Assembly: GCF_041817755.1 (NCBI RefSeq)
Contig: NZ_JBGYBX010000030.1
Coordinates: 28,532-92,531 of the forward strand
Direction of reading: 5' to 3'
Source of the DNA: Glaesserella sp041817755
GTDB taxonomy: Bacteria; Pseudomonadota; Gammaproteobacteria; Enterobacterales; Pasteurellaceae
Length of the DNA stretch: 64,000 nt
The translations under genes were made by a program, and so were the position numbers. The notes beneath the pieces were generated by a model that worked only from the letters and a program-made list of their open reading frames with translations, made no database searches and had not been told where the DNA came from. Positions 25,340 to 34,215 of this stretch are shown here, piece after piece (the stretch's first letter is position 1; each line of letters starts with the position of its first letter).

Positions 25340-26344
25340 ATGATAGAAGCAGACAGAATTATTAGCGCATCCGCTAAAAATGAAGATGAAACCATAGACC
25401 GAGCGATTCGCCCGAAGATGCTTGCCGATTATGTTGGTCAGCCTTCAGTGCGAGAGCAGATGGAGATTTTTATTCAAGCCGCCAAATTACGGAAAGATGC
25501 CTTGGATCACCTGTTGATCTTTGGTCCGCCGGGATTAGGCAAAACGACCTTAGCCAATATTATTGCCAACGAAATGGGCGTGAATATTCGTACCACATCG
25601 GGACCGGTGCTTGAAAAAGCCGGTGATTTAGCCGCCATGCTGACCAATCTTGAGCCTTATGACGTGCTGTTTATTGATGAAATCCATCGTCTTTCGCCTG
25701 CCATTGAAGAAGTGCTTTATCCTGCTATGGAAGATTATCAGCTTGATATTATGATTGGCGAAGGCCCTGCCGCACGTTCTATTAAGTTGGATTTGCCACC
25801 GTTTACATTGGTTGGTGCAACGACCCGAGCCGGTTCTCTCACCTCACCGTTGCGCGATCGCTTCGGTATCGTGCAACGCCTTGAGTTTTATTCCGTGGAA
25901 GATTTGACTTCTATTGTGAGTCGTAGCGCTAACTGCCTGAATTTAAATCTTTCGCCTGATGGTGCATTTGAAATCGCCCGCCGCTCACGTGGTACGCCAC
26001 GTATCGCCAATCGTTTATTACGTCGCGTGCGAGATTTTGCCGATGTGCGTAACAACGGCGTGATTTCCTCCGACATTGCCAAACAAGCTCTAACGATGCT
26101 AGATGTGGATTCGGAAGGCTTTGATTTTATGGACAGAAAACTGCTTTCCGCAGTGATTGAACGCTTCGACGGCGGTCCCGTCGGTTTAGACAATCTAGCC
26201 GCCGCTATCGGTGAAGAACGGGATACGATTGAAGATGTCCTCGAACCTTATCTCATTCAACAAGGCTTTTTACAACGTACGCCTCGGGGGCGAATTGCGA
26301 CCTCACGGACGTACAGCCATTTTGGTCTTACCAAAACCGACTAA
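25340..26344 (+). CDS. ruvB: Holliday junction branch migration ATPase RuvB
   Basis: AAA+ hexameric motor that drives branch migration with RuvA. The 334 residues are the usual length. Walker A GPPGLGKTTLA near 60, Walker B LFIDEIHRLSP near 110, sensor 1 GATTRAGSLTSPLRDRFG near 155, and the C-terminal winged-helix region GPVGLDNLAAAIGEERDTIEDVLEPYLIQQGFLQRTPRGR near 275-315. Transcribed with ruvA. A long paired-USS hairpin terminates the unit. Confidence 0.97.
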   Translation: MIEADRIISASAKNEDETIDRAIRPKMLADYVGQPSVREQMEIFIQAAKLRKDALDHLLIFGPPGLGKTTLANIIANEMGVNIRTTSGPVLEKAGDLAAMLTNLEPYDVLFIDEIHRLSPAIEEVLYPAMEDYQLDIMIGEGPAARSIKLDLPPFTLVGATTRAGSLTSPLRDRFGIVQRLEFYSVEDLTSIVSRSANCLNLNLSPDGAFEIARRSRGTPRIANRLLRRVRDFADVRNNGVISSDIAKQALTMLDVDSEGFDFMDRKLLSAVIERFDGGPVGLDNLAAAIGEERDTIEDVLEPYLIQQGFLQRTPRGRIATSRTYSHFGLTKTD

Positions 26345-26354
26345 TCCCCTCTTT

Positions 26355-26418
26355 TACAAGCGGTCTGTATTTGTGAAAAATTTGCAAAAAATTCTCCCAA
26401 ACAGACCGCTTGTATTTT
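26355..26418 (+). terminator. Paired inverted USS terminator of ruvAB
   Basis: TACAAGCGGTCTGT (26355-26368) pairs perfectly over 14 bases with ACAGACCGCTTGTA (26401-26414), followed by TTTT. Both arms are USS cores and the loop keeps the AT-rich USS extension. Confidence 0.75.
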
Positions 26419-26557
26419 GAACAAAACTATCCCATTTTCGTGACATCATTCGCATAACGACAAAATACTTTCTTTTCACTTTAACAAAAACTTTACAAAC
26501 TAAAGTTTTTACGATACTAATTAAGCCTTTCTCACAACAGCTTATGGAGACATGTCT

Positions 26558-28195
26558 ATGCAAACAACATTTACCCGTTCTTTATTGGCAAGTGCGATTG
26601 CGCTTGGTCTTTCCGTTTCTGCTTTTGCGGCAAAAGTGCCTGAAGGCACTGTGCTTGCAGAGAAGCAAGAAGTCATTATTAACAACAGCTCGGAGCCATC
26701 CAGTTTTGACCCGCATAAAACGGAAGGCTTCCCGGAAGCACAGGTTTCATACCAATTACTTGAAGGTTTAGTGACTAAAGATTCAGCGGGTGAAGTGATT
26801 CCGGGTATGGCGGAAACATGGAAAAACTCGGATGATTTCAAAACATGGACATTCAATTTACGTAAAGATGCAAAATGGTCAAACGGCGACCCGGTTACCG
26901 CACACGATTTTGAATTCTCTCTGAAACGTTTAGGCGATCCGAAAACCGCATCACCTTATGCGAGCTACTTAAACTATCTTCAAGTTGAAAATGCACAAGA
27001 CATCATTGATGCGAAAAAAGCACCAAGTGAGTTAGGCGTTAAAGCCCTTGACGATTACACTTTAGAAATCAAATTAAGCAACCCGGTACCTTACTTGGTT
27101 GATATGATGACTCACCAAACTATGCTTCCGGTGCCAAAAGCTGTGGTTGAAAAATTAGGTGATGCATGGGTGAAAAAAGAGAACTATGTCGGTAACGGTG
27201 CTTATAAATTAGCAGAACACGTGATCAACGAAAAAATCGTCTTTGAACGTAACCCGCTTTATTGGAATGATAAAGAAACCGTGATTAACAAAGCGACATT
27301 CTTAATGATTCCAAACTCAAGTACCGATGTACAACGCTATCGTGCGGGTGATTTACATATCACCAGCTACGCATTACCGCCGGAGCAGTTCCCGACACTC
27401 AAAAAAGAAATTCCGAATGAAGTGTTTGTAACCCGTACACTTTCAACCTACTTCTATGAGCCAAACAACGAAAAAGCACCGTTTAACGATGTGCGTGTAC
27501 GTAAGGCGCTAAACCTTGCGTTAGACCGTAACGTGATTACGGACAAAGTATTAGGTCAAGGTCAAACCCCGACTTACGTGTTTACGCCGCCGTACATCAC
27601 AGAAGGTCACTTAGTCCAACAACCTGAATATTCAAAACAAGATATGGCATCGCGTAAAGCAGAAGCAATCAAATTGTTAGAAGAAGCAGGCTTTAGCAAA
27701 TCAAATCCACTTAAATTTACGCTTTTATATAACACCAACGAAAACCACAAAAAAGTGGCGATTGCAGCGCAATCTATCTTAAAACAAAACACGAACGGTA
27801 TTGTCGATATCAAGCTTGAAAACCAAGAGTGGAAAACTTTCTTAGATACTCGTCGTAGCGGTAACTATGATGTAGCTCGTGCAGGTTGGGCAGCTGACTA
27901 TAACCAAGCATCGACTTTCGGTAAATACTTCTTATCTAACTCAAGTAACAATACCGCACGTTATAAGAGCGAAGCTTATGATGCAGAAATTAATGCAGCA
28001 TACAAAGCGGGCAATGCAGAAGAGCGTGCAGCAGCCTATGCGAAAGCCGAAGCACAGTTAGCGAAAGATTATGCGATCATTCCTATCTATAACTATGTCA
28101 ACCCACGTTTAGTCAAACCATTCGTGAAAGGTTATGAAGGTAAAGATCCGCAAGATGATATTTTGTTAAGAAACCTATATATCATTAAACAATAA
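26558..28195 (+). CDS. oppA: Oligopeptide ABC transporter periplasmic binding protein OppA
   Basis: Periplasmic peptide-binding protein of the SBP_bac_5 family, which hands oligopeptides to OppBCDF. From ATG 26558 it has 545 residues with a signal peptide ending SAFA-AK. NNSSEPSSFDPHKTEGFPEAQV near the mature N-terminus, ETWKNSDDFKTWTFNLRKDAKWSNGDPVTAHDF, and GWAADYNQASTF near 445 are typical. GGAG at 26546-26549 fits the ATG at 26558 (spacing 8) far better than the ATG at 26552 (spacing 2). A terminator-like hairpin stands between oppA and oppB, so OppA is likely made in excess over the membrane parts. Confidence 0.96.
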   Translation: MQTTFTRSLLASAIALGLSVSAFAAKVPEGTVLAEKQEVIINNSSEPSSFDPHKTEGFPEAQVSYQLLEGLVTKDSAGEVIPGMAETWKNSDDFKTWTFNLRKDAKWSNGDPVTAHDFEFSLKRLGDPKTASPYASYLNYLQVENAQDIIDAKKAPSELGVKALDDYTLEIKLSNPVPYLVDMMTHQTMLPVPKAVVEKLGDAWVKKENYVGNGAYKLAEHVINEKIVFERNPLYWNDKETVINKATFLMIPNSSTDVQRYRAGDLHITSYALPPEQFPTLKKEIPNEVFVTRTLSTYFYEPNNEKAPFNDVRVRKALNLALDRNVITDKVLGQGQTPTYVFTPPYITEGHLVQQPEYSKQDMASRKAEAIKLLEEAGFSKSNPLKFTLLYNTNENHKKVAIAAQSILKQNTNGIVDIKLENQEWKTFLDTRRSGNYDVARAGWAADYNQASTFGKYFLSNSSNNTARYKSEAYDAEINAAYKAGNAEERAAAYAKAEAQLAKDYAIIPIYNYVNPRLVKPFVKGYEGKDPQDDILLRNLYIIKQ

Positions 28196-28203
28196 TTTTT
28201 TGT

Positions 28204-28266
28204 AAGCGGTGCGATCTTCTTAAAAATTTGCAAATTTTTGAGACGATCGCCCCGCTTGTTTTATTT
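28204..28266 (+). terminator. Intercistronic hairpin between oppA and oppB (USS-derived)
   Basis: AAGCGG-t-GCGATC (28204-28216) pairs with GATCGC-c-CCGCTT (28245-28257), with one internal mismatch. The loop contains the palindrome AAAAATTTGCAAATTTTT, and GTTTTATTTATT follows. Probably a partial terminator or 3'-end stabiliser that sets the OppA to OppBCDF ratio. Confidence 0.7.
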
Positions 28267-28292
28267 ATTAAGTGTGGATTGGAGATTTGCCT

Positions 28293-29216
28293 ATGTTGAA
28301 GTTTATTGTGAAAAGAATTTTAGAAGCAATTCCGACGCTTTTCATTTTAATTACATTTTCATTCTTCCTCATGCGTCTTGCACCGGGTAGCCCGTTTACC
28401 TCCGAGCGTGCTTATCCGCCTGAAGTGATGGCGAATATTGAAGCGAAATATCACTTAAATGAACCGCTATATAAACAGTATTTCATTTACTTGGAAAACC
28501 TGTCTAAAGGGGATTTCGGACCGTCTTTCAAATATAAAGATCAAACGGTGAATGATTTGATTGCCTCTGCATTCCCTGTGTCGATTAAATTAGGGATTGT
28601 AGCCTTTATCTTTGCGGTCACATTGGGATTATTAGCTGGAACGGTCGCCGCCTTGAAGCAAAACAGCAGGTGGGACTATATTGTGATGTCCTTTGCCATG
28701 ACAGGTGTAATCATGCCGAGTTTCGTCTTTGCGCCGCTATTAGTGCTGTTCTTTGCCATTTACTTAAAATGGCTACCCGCAGGTGGTTGGAACGGCGGAC
28801 AACTTTATTATATGGTCTTGCCGGTATTGTCATTAACCATCGCTTATGTGGCAGGGATTGCACGTATTACCCGAGGTTCGATGATCGAAGTGCTACATTC
28901 TAATTTTATCCGTACCGCTAAAGCGAAAGGCTTACCACTGAGCAGAATTATTTTCAAACATGCTTTACGTCCTGCGTTATTACCTGTCATTACCTATTTA
29001 GGTCCTGCATTTGTGGGGATTATTACCGGTTCAATGGTAATTGAAAGTGTATTCGGTTTACCGGGTATCGGACAACTTTTCGTAAACGGTGCATTAAACC
29101 GCGATTACTCTTTAGTGTTAAGTTTAACGATTTTGGTGGGCACATTAACCATTACCTTTAATGCGATTGTGGATATTCTGTACGCCGTAATTGATCCGAA
29201 AATTCGTTATTCATAA
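28293..29216 (+). CDS. oppB: Oligopeptide ABC transporter permease OppB
   Basis: Inner-membrane permease, 307 residues from ATG 28293 (E. coli 306), six spans. MLKFIVKRILEAIPTLFILITFSFFLMRLAPGSPF is the typical OppB N-terminus, and the EAA-like loop RTAKAKGLPLSRIIFKHALRPALLPVI is near 210. GGAG at 28281-28284 supports this start over an in-frame ATG at 28272. First membrane gene after the intercistronic hairpin. oppC follows after 12 bases. Confidence 0.96.
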   Translation: MLKFIVKRILEAIPTLFILITFSFFLMRLAPGSPFTSERAYPPEVMANIEAKYHLNEPLYKQYFIYLENLSKGDFGPSFKYKDQTVNDLIASAFPVSIKLGIVAFIFAVTLGLLAGTVAALKQNSRWDYIVMSFAMTGVIMPSFVFAPLLVLFFAIYLKWLPAGGWNGGQLYYMVLPVLSLTIAYVAGIARITRGSMIEVLHSNFIRTAKAKGLPLSRIIFKHALRPALLPVITYLGPAFVGIITGSMVIESVFGLPGIGQLFVNGALNRDYSLVLSLTILVGTLTITFNAIVDILYAVIDPKIRYS

Positions 29217-29228
29217 GGAGTCAGTGAG

Positions 29229-30146
29229 ATGTTAAATAACAAAAAGAATCAAGAGCTTGCTGAAAAATTGGCGGAGCAAAATGCCGATCTGATTTTAGAA
29301 GGTCGTAGCCTTTGGCAAGATGCTCGTCGCCGTTTCTTCCGCAATAAAGCGGCGGTTGCCAGTTTGATTATTTTATTCTTTGTGGTGCTGTTTATTACCT
29401 TTGCTCCGATGCTTATGCCGTTCAGCTATGAAGATACTGACTGGAATATGATGAGTGCCGCACCCGATATGGAGTCAGGCCACTACTTCGGTACAGATGC
29501 TTCAGGGCGTGATTTGCTTGTACGAATTGCCATGGGCGGACGGATTTCATTGATGGTCGGGATTGCCGGAGCATTAATTGCCGTTGTGATCGGCACGATT
29601 TACGGTGCGATTTCAGGCTATGTCGGCGGTAAAGTGGATATGGTGATGATGCGTTTATTGGAAATCTTAGGCTCATTCCCATTTATGTTCTTCGTGATTT
29701 TATTGGTGACATTCTTCGGGCAAAACATTCTCTTAATTTTCGTGGCAATCGGGATGATTGCATGGTTGAGCCTTGCCCGTATCGTGCGTGGACAAACCCT
29801 CAGTTTGAAAAACAAAGAGTTTATTGAAGCGGCGATTGTCTGCGGTGTGCCAAAACGCCAAATCATCTGGAAACATATTATCCCGAACGTATTAGGTATC
29901 GTGGTCGTTTATGCCTCACTAGAAGTGCCTTCCCTTATCTTATTTGAATCTTTCTTAAGTTTCTTAGGCTTAGGCACACAAGAGCCGATGAGTAGCTGGG
30001 GGGCATTATTAAGCGATGGCGCAGCTCAAATGGAAACATCGCCGTGGTTATTGGCATTCCCAGCCTTTTTCCTCTGCTTAACCTTGTTCTGTTTTAACTT
30101 TATTGGCGACGGTTTACGTGATGCCCTCGATCCAAAAGATAGATAG
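29229..30146 (+). CDS. oppC: Oligopeptide ABC transporter permease OppC
   Basis: Second permease subunit, 305 residues, with a cytoplasmic N-terminal arm (ARRRFFRNKAAVASL) before the first span, HYFGTDASGRDLLVRI near 90 and the EAA loop EAAIVCGVPKRQIIWKHIIPNVLGIVVV near 200. GGAG precedes the ATG at short distance. Eight bases separate the stop from oppD. Confidence 0.96.
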   Translation: MLNNKKNQELAEKLAEQNADLILEGRSLWQDARRRFFRNKAAVASLIILFFVVLFITFAPMLMPFSYEDTDWNMMSAAPDMESGHYFGTDASGRDLLVRIAMGGRISLMVGIAGALIAVVIGTIYGAISGYVGGKVDMVMMRLLEILGSFPFMFFVILLVTFFGQNILLIFVAIGMIAWLSLARIVRGQTLSLKNKEFIEAAIVCGVPKRQIIWKHIIPNVLGIVVVYASLEVPSLILFESFLSFLGLGTQEPMSSWGALLSDGAAQMETSPWLLAFPAFFLCLTLFCFNFIGDGLRDALDPKDR

Positions 30147-30154
30147 GAGATCTC

Positions 30155-31138
30155 ATGTCAGCGATACATCATTTACTTTTAGATGTGCAAGATCTGCGTG
30201 TCAATTTTAAAACTCCCGATGGCATGGTCACCGCCGTAAACGATCTCAACTTTACACTGGATGCAGGGGAAACATTAGGGATCGTAGGAGAGTCCGGTTC
30301 AGGCAAATCTCAAACTGCTTTTGCGCTAATGGGCTTATTGGCGGCAAATGGGATTGTATCAGGCTCGGCAAAATTTCGTGGTAAAGAGTTAGTTAATTTA
30401 CCGACTGCGGAATTAAATAAAATCCGAGCCAATGAAATTGCGATGATCTTCCAAGACCCGATGACCTCGTTAAATCCGTATATGAAAGTCGGCGAGCAGT
30501 TGATGGAAGTGTTAATGCTCCACAAAGGCTTAGGTAAAGAAGCGGCATTCAATGAATCGGTCAAAATGTTAGATGCGGTGAAAATGCCGGAAGCCAAAAA
30601 ACGTATGGGCATGTATCCCCATGAATTTTCAGGCGGTATGCGTCAGCGTGTGATGATTGCCATGGCATTGTTGTGTCGTCCAAAATTATTGATTGCCGAT
30701 GAACCAACCACCGCATTAGATGTGACGGTTCAAGCACAAATTATGACCTTATTGAATGAACTCAAACGAGAATTCAATACTGCCATTATCATGATTACCC
30801 ATGATTTAGGCGTGGTTGCAGGGATCTGCGATAAAGTGTTAGTCATGTATGCGGGAAGAACGATGGAATACGGCACGGCGGATCAAATTTTCTATCATCC
30901 TACCCACCCTTATTCGATTGGTTTAATGGATGCCATTCCACGTTTAGACGGACAAGCGGAAACCTTAGTCACCATTCCGGGTAATCCACCGAATTTATTA
31001 CAATTACCAAAAGGTTGCCCGTTCTCGCCACGTTGTAAACATTTTTCGTCTCAATGTTTAGTTGCACCACAACTAGAACGTTTAGATGACGGTCGTTTAC
31101 GTAACTGTTGGATTCCAGTGGAGAAGTTTGCCCTATGA
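30155..31138 (+). CDS. oppD: Oligopeptide ABC transporter ATPase OppD
   Basis: ATP-binding subunit, 327 residues. Walker A GESGSGKSQ near 45, signature FSGGMRQRVMIAMALLC, Walker B LLIADEPTTALDVTVQAQ, and the C-terminal oligopeptide-transporter extension with cysteines (CPFSPRCKHFSSQCLVAPQ), which in related transporters binds an iron-sulfur cluster. AGGAG precedes the ATG. The stop overlaps the oppF ATG by four bases (ATGA). Confidence 0.96.
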   Translation: MSAIHHLLLDVQDLRVNFKTPDGMVTAVNDLNFTLDAGETLGIVGESGSGKSQTAFALMGLLAANGIVSGSAKFRGKELVNLPTAELNKIRANEIAMIFQDPMTSLNPYMKVGEQLMEVLMLHKGLGKEAAFNESVKMLDAVKMPEAKKRMGMYPHEFSGGMRQRVMIAMALLCRPKLLIADEPTTALDVTVQAQIMTLLNELKREFNTAIIMITHDLGVVAGICDKVLVMYAGRTMEYGTADQIFYHPTHPYSIGLMDAIPRLDGQAETLVTIPGNPPNLLQLPKGCPFSPRCKHFSSQCLVAPQLERLDDGRLRNCWIPVEKFAL

Positions 31139-32130
31139 GCCAAAATATGACAGAGAAAAAATTGATTCTTGAAGTCACAAACTTAGATGTGAACTTCAAA
31201 ATTAAAGATAAAAAGGCCCTCTTTTTTGCCAAACCACAAACGCTCAAAGCGGTCAATAACGTATCGTTTAAGTTGTATGAAGGAGAAACCCTTGGTGTTG
31301 TGGGCGAATCAGGCTGTGGTAAATCGACCCTAGCTCGTGCCATTATCGGCTTGGTTCAATCATCGGCGGGGAATATTGTGTGGTTAGGCAAAGATTTGAG
31401 CCATCAATCGAAAGCGGAATGGAAAAACACCCGCAAAGATATTCAGATGATTTTCCAAGATCCGCTAGCCTCACTCAACCCTCGTATGAATATCGGGGAA
31501 ATTATCGCAGAGCCGTTGAAAATTTATCAACCACAGTTAAGTGATGCGGAAGTGAAAGAACGTGTACAAGCGATGATGATGAAAGTAGGCTTATTACCAA
31601 ACTTAATCAACCGCTATCCCCACGAGTTTTCAGGCGGACAATGTCAACGTATCGGAATTGCCCGTGCGTTAATTATTGAGCCGAAAATGATTATTTGTGA
31701 CGAACCTGTTTCGGCGTTAGATGTATCGATTCAAGCACAGGTGGTTAACCTATTGAAATCGTTACAAAAAGAGATGGGCTTATCGCTGATTTTCATTGCC
31801 CATGATTTAGCGGTGGTCAAACACATTTCCGATCGTGTGTTGGTGATGTATTTGGGGAATGCGGTGGAGCTAGGTACGGATGACGAAGTGTATAATCACA
31901 CTAAACATCCTTACACCAAAGCGTTAATGTCTGCCGTGCCGATTCCTGATCCAAAATTGGAACGCAATAAAGAAATTCAATTACTGGAAGGGGATTTACC
32001 GTCGCCGATTAACCCACCGTCAGGCTGTGTGTTTAGAACACGCTGCCCGCTTGCTGATGAAAGTTGTGCGAAGGAAAAACCGGTGCTGAAAGGCAACGAT
32101 AGCCATTTTGTCGCTTGCTTTAAAGCCTAA
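31135..32130 (+). CDS. oppF: Oligopeptide ABC transporter ATPase OppF
   Basis: Second ATP-binding subunit, 331 residues from ATG 31135. Walker A GESGCGKSTLARAI near 60, signature FSGGQCQRIGIARAL, Walker B MIICDEPVSALDVSIQAQ, and the C-terminal cysteine motif CVFRTRCPLADESC near 295. The ATG is chosen because it overlaps the oppD stop (ATGA) and matches the family. An in-frame ATG at 31108 lies within oppD. A long USS-pair hairpin ends the operon. Confidence 0.96.
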   Translation: MSQNMTEKKLILEVTNLDVNFKIKDKKALFFAKPQTLKAVNNVSFKLYEGETLGVVGESGCGKSTLARAIIGLVQSSAGNIVWLGKDLSHQSKAEWKNTRKDIQMIFQDPLASLNPRMNIGEIIAEPLKIYQPQLSDAEVKERVQAMMMKVGLLPNLINRYPHEFSGGQCQRIGIARALIIEPKMIICDEPVSALDVSIQAQVVNLLKSLQKEMGLSLIFIAHDLAVVKHISDRVLVMYLGNAVELGTDDEVYNHTKHPYTKALMSAVPIPDPKLERNKEIQLLEGDLPSPINPPSGCVFRTRCPLADESCAKEKPVLKGNDSHFVACFKA

Positions 32131-32132
32131 AT

Positions 32133-32178
32133 ACAAGCGGTCGGATTTGCAAAATATTTTGCAGATCCGCCCGCTTGT
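32133..32178. terminator. Paired inverted USS hairpin between oppF and the ynbB-like gene
   Basis: ACAAGCGG (32133-32140) pairs with CCGCTTGT (32171-32178), continued after a mismatch by CGGAT/ATCCG and TGCAAAA/TTTTGCA. It is long, nearly closed and lies between convergent operons. Confidence 0.7.
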
Positions 32179-32221
32179 GATATATCAAACCGATTAAATA
32201 AATCGTTCTTTTATCTCTTTA

Positions 32222-33160
32222 CTACCCATTCCAAAAATAACGCACAACATGGAAGTAAATCGGTGCGGCAAAACAAATCGAATCGACTCTATCCAACATG
32301 CCGCCGTGTCCGCTGATCATATTTCCCCAATCTTTGACATGGTGATCCCGCTTAATCGCCGACATTACCAGTCCGCCGAAAAAGCCCATCAGGCAAATAA
32401 CCAAACCAATTCCCGCTGCTTGCCAATGGCTGAACGGCGTAATCGGCGCCATCAATGCGGCAAGCCCTGTTGCAGAGGCAATACCGCCTACGGTACCGGA
32501 GATGGTTTTAGACGGCGATAAAGTCGGCATAATTTTAGGCCCGCCAACGGACTTTCCCCAAATATATTGCAACACGTCGCTCGCTTGTACCGTCGCAATC
32601 ATAAAAATCAGTAACAGAATATTGTTGCTGCTGTCAAAACCGTCCAATTCCAAGAACAGCAATGCCGGTACATGTGATAAACAGAAAATACAGATCATCG
32701 CCATCCACTGCGTTTTTGCCGCCCGCGCCAAAAACTGTTCGGTATTACCGCTCAAACTCGCGACAATCGGTAAAATCAAAAAGCCGTACACCGGGATAAA
32801 AATCGAAAACATTCCGTACCATTGTGACCAAACAAAATAATATTGTATCGGGAGCAACAAATAAAAGCAGACGACCATGCTGTAATAATCGCTTCGCTGC
32901 CGATAAACCAAAGTCATAAACTCACGTAATCCGACGAAAGAAATTAAAAAGAACAGAATAATCGTACCGATATGCCCGAACAGAAATGCGATAAACAGCA
33001 CAAGCACCATTGCCCACCATGCATTGATACGATCAATCAGATTCACTATCGTCGTATTTTGCGCCCCGTATTTTTGTTTCAGCAACTCTCCAATCACACC
33101 GGCAATAATCAATACGGCAAACACTGAAGCAAAAATATAGCCGACTTGCTGAGAAATCAT
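32222..33160 (-). CDS. ynbB: CDP-diglyceride synthase-like protein (YnbB-like)
   Basis: Integral membrane protein, 312 residues, about eight spans. The C-terminal segment SAIKRDHHVKDWGNMISGHGGMLDRVD (about 270-296) fits the phosphatidate cytidylyltransferase signature residue by residue, so the product should make CDP-diacylglycerol from phosphatidate and CTP. It resembles E. coli YnbB rather than the housekeeping CdsA. Last gene of the ynb-like cassette: its ATG overlaps the stop of the acyltransferase gene by four bases. Confidence 0.9.
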   Translation of the reverse strand: MISQQVGYIFASVFAVLIIAGVIGELLKQKYGAQNTTIVNLIDRINAWWAMVLVLFIAFLFGHIGTIILFFLISFVGLREFMTLVYRQRSDYYSMVVCFYLLLPIQYYFVWSQWYGMFSIFIPVYGFLILPIVASLSGNTEQFLARAAKTQWMAMICIFCLSHVPALLFLELDGFDSSNNILLLIFMIATVQASDVLQYIWGKSVGGPKIMPTLSPSKTISGTVGGIASATGLAALMAPITPFSHWQAAGIGLVICLMGFFGGLVMSAIKRDHHVKDWGNMISGHGGMLDRVDSICFAAPIYFHVVRYFWNG

Positions 33161-33810
33161 ACCGCCTCCTTCCTTTCCGGTGCTAATGCCAACAATGCCG
33201 CTTGTGCGCGATCAAGAAAAGCCTGTTTCTCTTCCCCGTCATTCCATTGTAACGGCTCGCCAATACGGACTTCGCATAATAGCGGTACCGGCAACCATTT
33301 GCCTTTCGGCAACACCCGATTAATATTGTTAATCCAAATCGGCACAAACTGCACATCAGGATTACGTTTTGCCAAGTAATAAATTCCCGTTTTAAACGGT
33401 AACAACGGAATATTTTCATCGGTATTGCGCGTACCTTCAGGAAAAATAATCAAAGAATGGTCTTTTAACGCTTCCGTCATTTGTTCGGTGATCGCTTTCG
33501 GATCCTCACTTTGTCGGGGAATAAGTAAACCGTTAAAGACACTCTCGATAATGAATCGCTTAATCCGCCCCGATTGCCAATATTCGGCGGCGGCAACCGG
33601 GCGAGTGTGGAGCCGCCAGCGGGCGGGCAGTGAATTCCAAACTAAAATGAAATCACCGTGACTGCTGTGATTGGCGTAATACACTTTCCTTTCCGGCTCA
33701 AACGCTATTTCATAGGGAGATTTCGAGCGAACCCCGGTCAAAAAAGAAACAAACCGACAAAGTATATGGTTGGTCAACCACACCAACGCCTTTTTGATGC
33801 ACCGTTTCAT
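33157..33810 (-). CDS. PlsC-like lysophospholipid/1-acylglycerol-3-phosphate acyltransferase
   Basis: A 217-residue membrane-associated acyltransferase. It carries HSSHGD (HX4D motif, near residue 51) and FPEGTRNTDENIPLLPFKTGIYYLA near 126, the two catalytic and substrate blocks of the PlsC family, and an N-terminal basic helix. Such enzymes acylate lysophosphatidate or related lipids. E. coli ynbABCD has no such gene inside, so this is an addition in this lineage. It is coupled to ynbB by ATGA and begins ten bases after the small membrane protein gene. Confidence 0.9.
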   Translation of the reverse strand: MKRCIKKALVWLTNHILCRFVSFLTGVRSKSPYEIAFEPERKVYYANHSSHGDFILVWNSLPARWRLHTRPVAAAEYWQSGRIKRFIIESVFNGLLIPRQSEDPKAITEQMTEALKDHSLIIFPEGTRNTDENIPLLPFKTGIYYLAKRNPDVQFVPIWINNINRVLPKGKWLPVPLLCEVRIGEPLQWNDGEEKQAFLDRAQAALLALAPERKEAV

Positions 33811-33820
33811 CGCCTATTCC

Positions 33821-34186
33821 TTAAGATTGTAAAAACAGTAATACCAACTGTGCCGCCGTCGCATAAACAATATATTTCCACAGTCTTACCGCACCTTCTG
33901 CGCGCGCTTCAAGCGGTCGGTTTCCTAACGATTTTTTCAAATTCAATTCATCTAACGAACGATCGAGTTCTTCGGTGGTGAGATGGTGATAGGCTAAGTC
34001 CACGAAAAGCAGTTGATCGAAATACACCCTGACATGCAGATAAATGAGTAGCGCAGCCAACAGCACTTGTAGAGAAAATGAACTGCCTCCTGACTGAGCT
34101 GCTAAAACCAAAATAACCAAATTAGCAATGCCGATATAACGGGCGGTTGCCAATAAATTTGATGTAACACGCGCGTGTGCAGACAT
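33821..34186 (-). CDS. Small membrane protein of the ynb-like cassette, function unknown
   Basis: I do not recognise this 121-residue protein. It has two N-terminal hydrophobic segments (about 14-33 and 38-55), a charged middle (TTEELDRSLDELNLKKSLGNRPLEARAEGA) and one C-terminal span (about 104-120). A strong AAGGAGGA ribosome site precedes the ATG, which argues that it is a real, well-translated gene. It is packed between the ynbD-like and acyltransferase genes. Possibly a subunit or regulator of the lipid enzymes around it. Confidence 0.78.
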   Translation of the reverse strand: MSAHARVTSNLLATARYIGIANLVILVLAAQSGGSSFSLQVLLAALLIYLHVRVYFDQLLFVDLAYHHLTTEELDRSLDELNLKKSLGNRPLEARAEGAVRLWKYIVYATAAQLVLLFLQS

Positions 34187-34215
34187 ATGTCCTCCTTAAA
34201 AGAATGAACAAGCGG

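Noticed and set aside
26415..26551. Small-RNA (GcvB-type) target site in the oppA leader
   Set aside because: CACAACAG occurs before the ribosome site, as in regulated opp/dpp leaders, but a single short match is not enough without the sRNA sequence.
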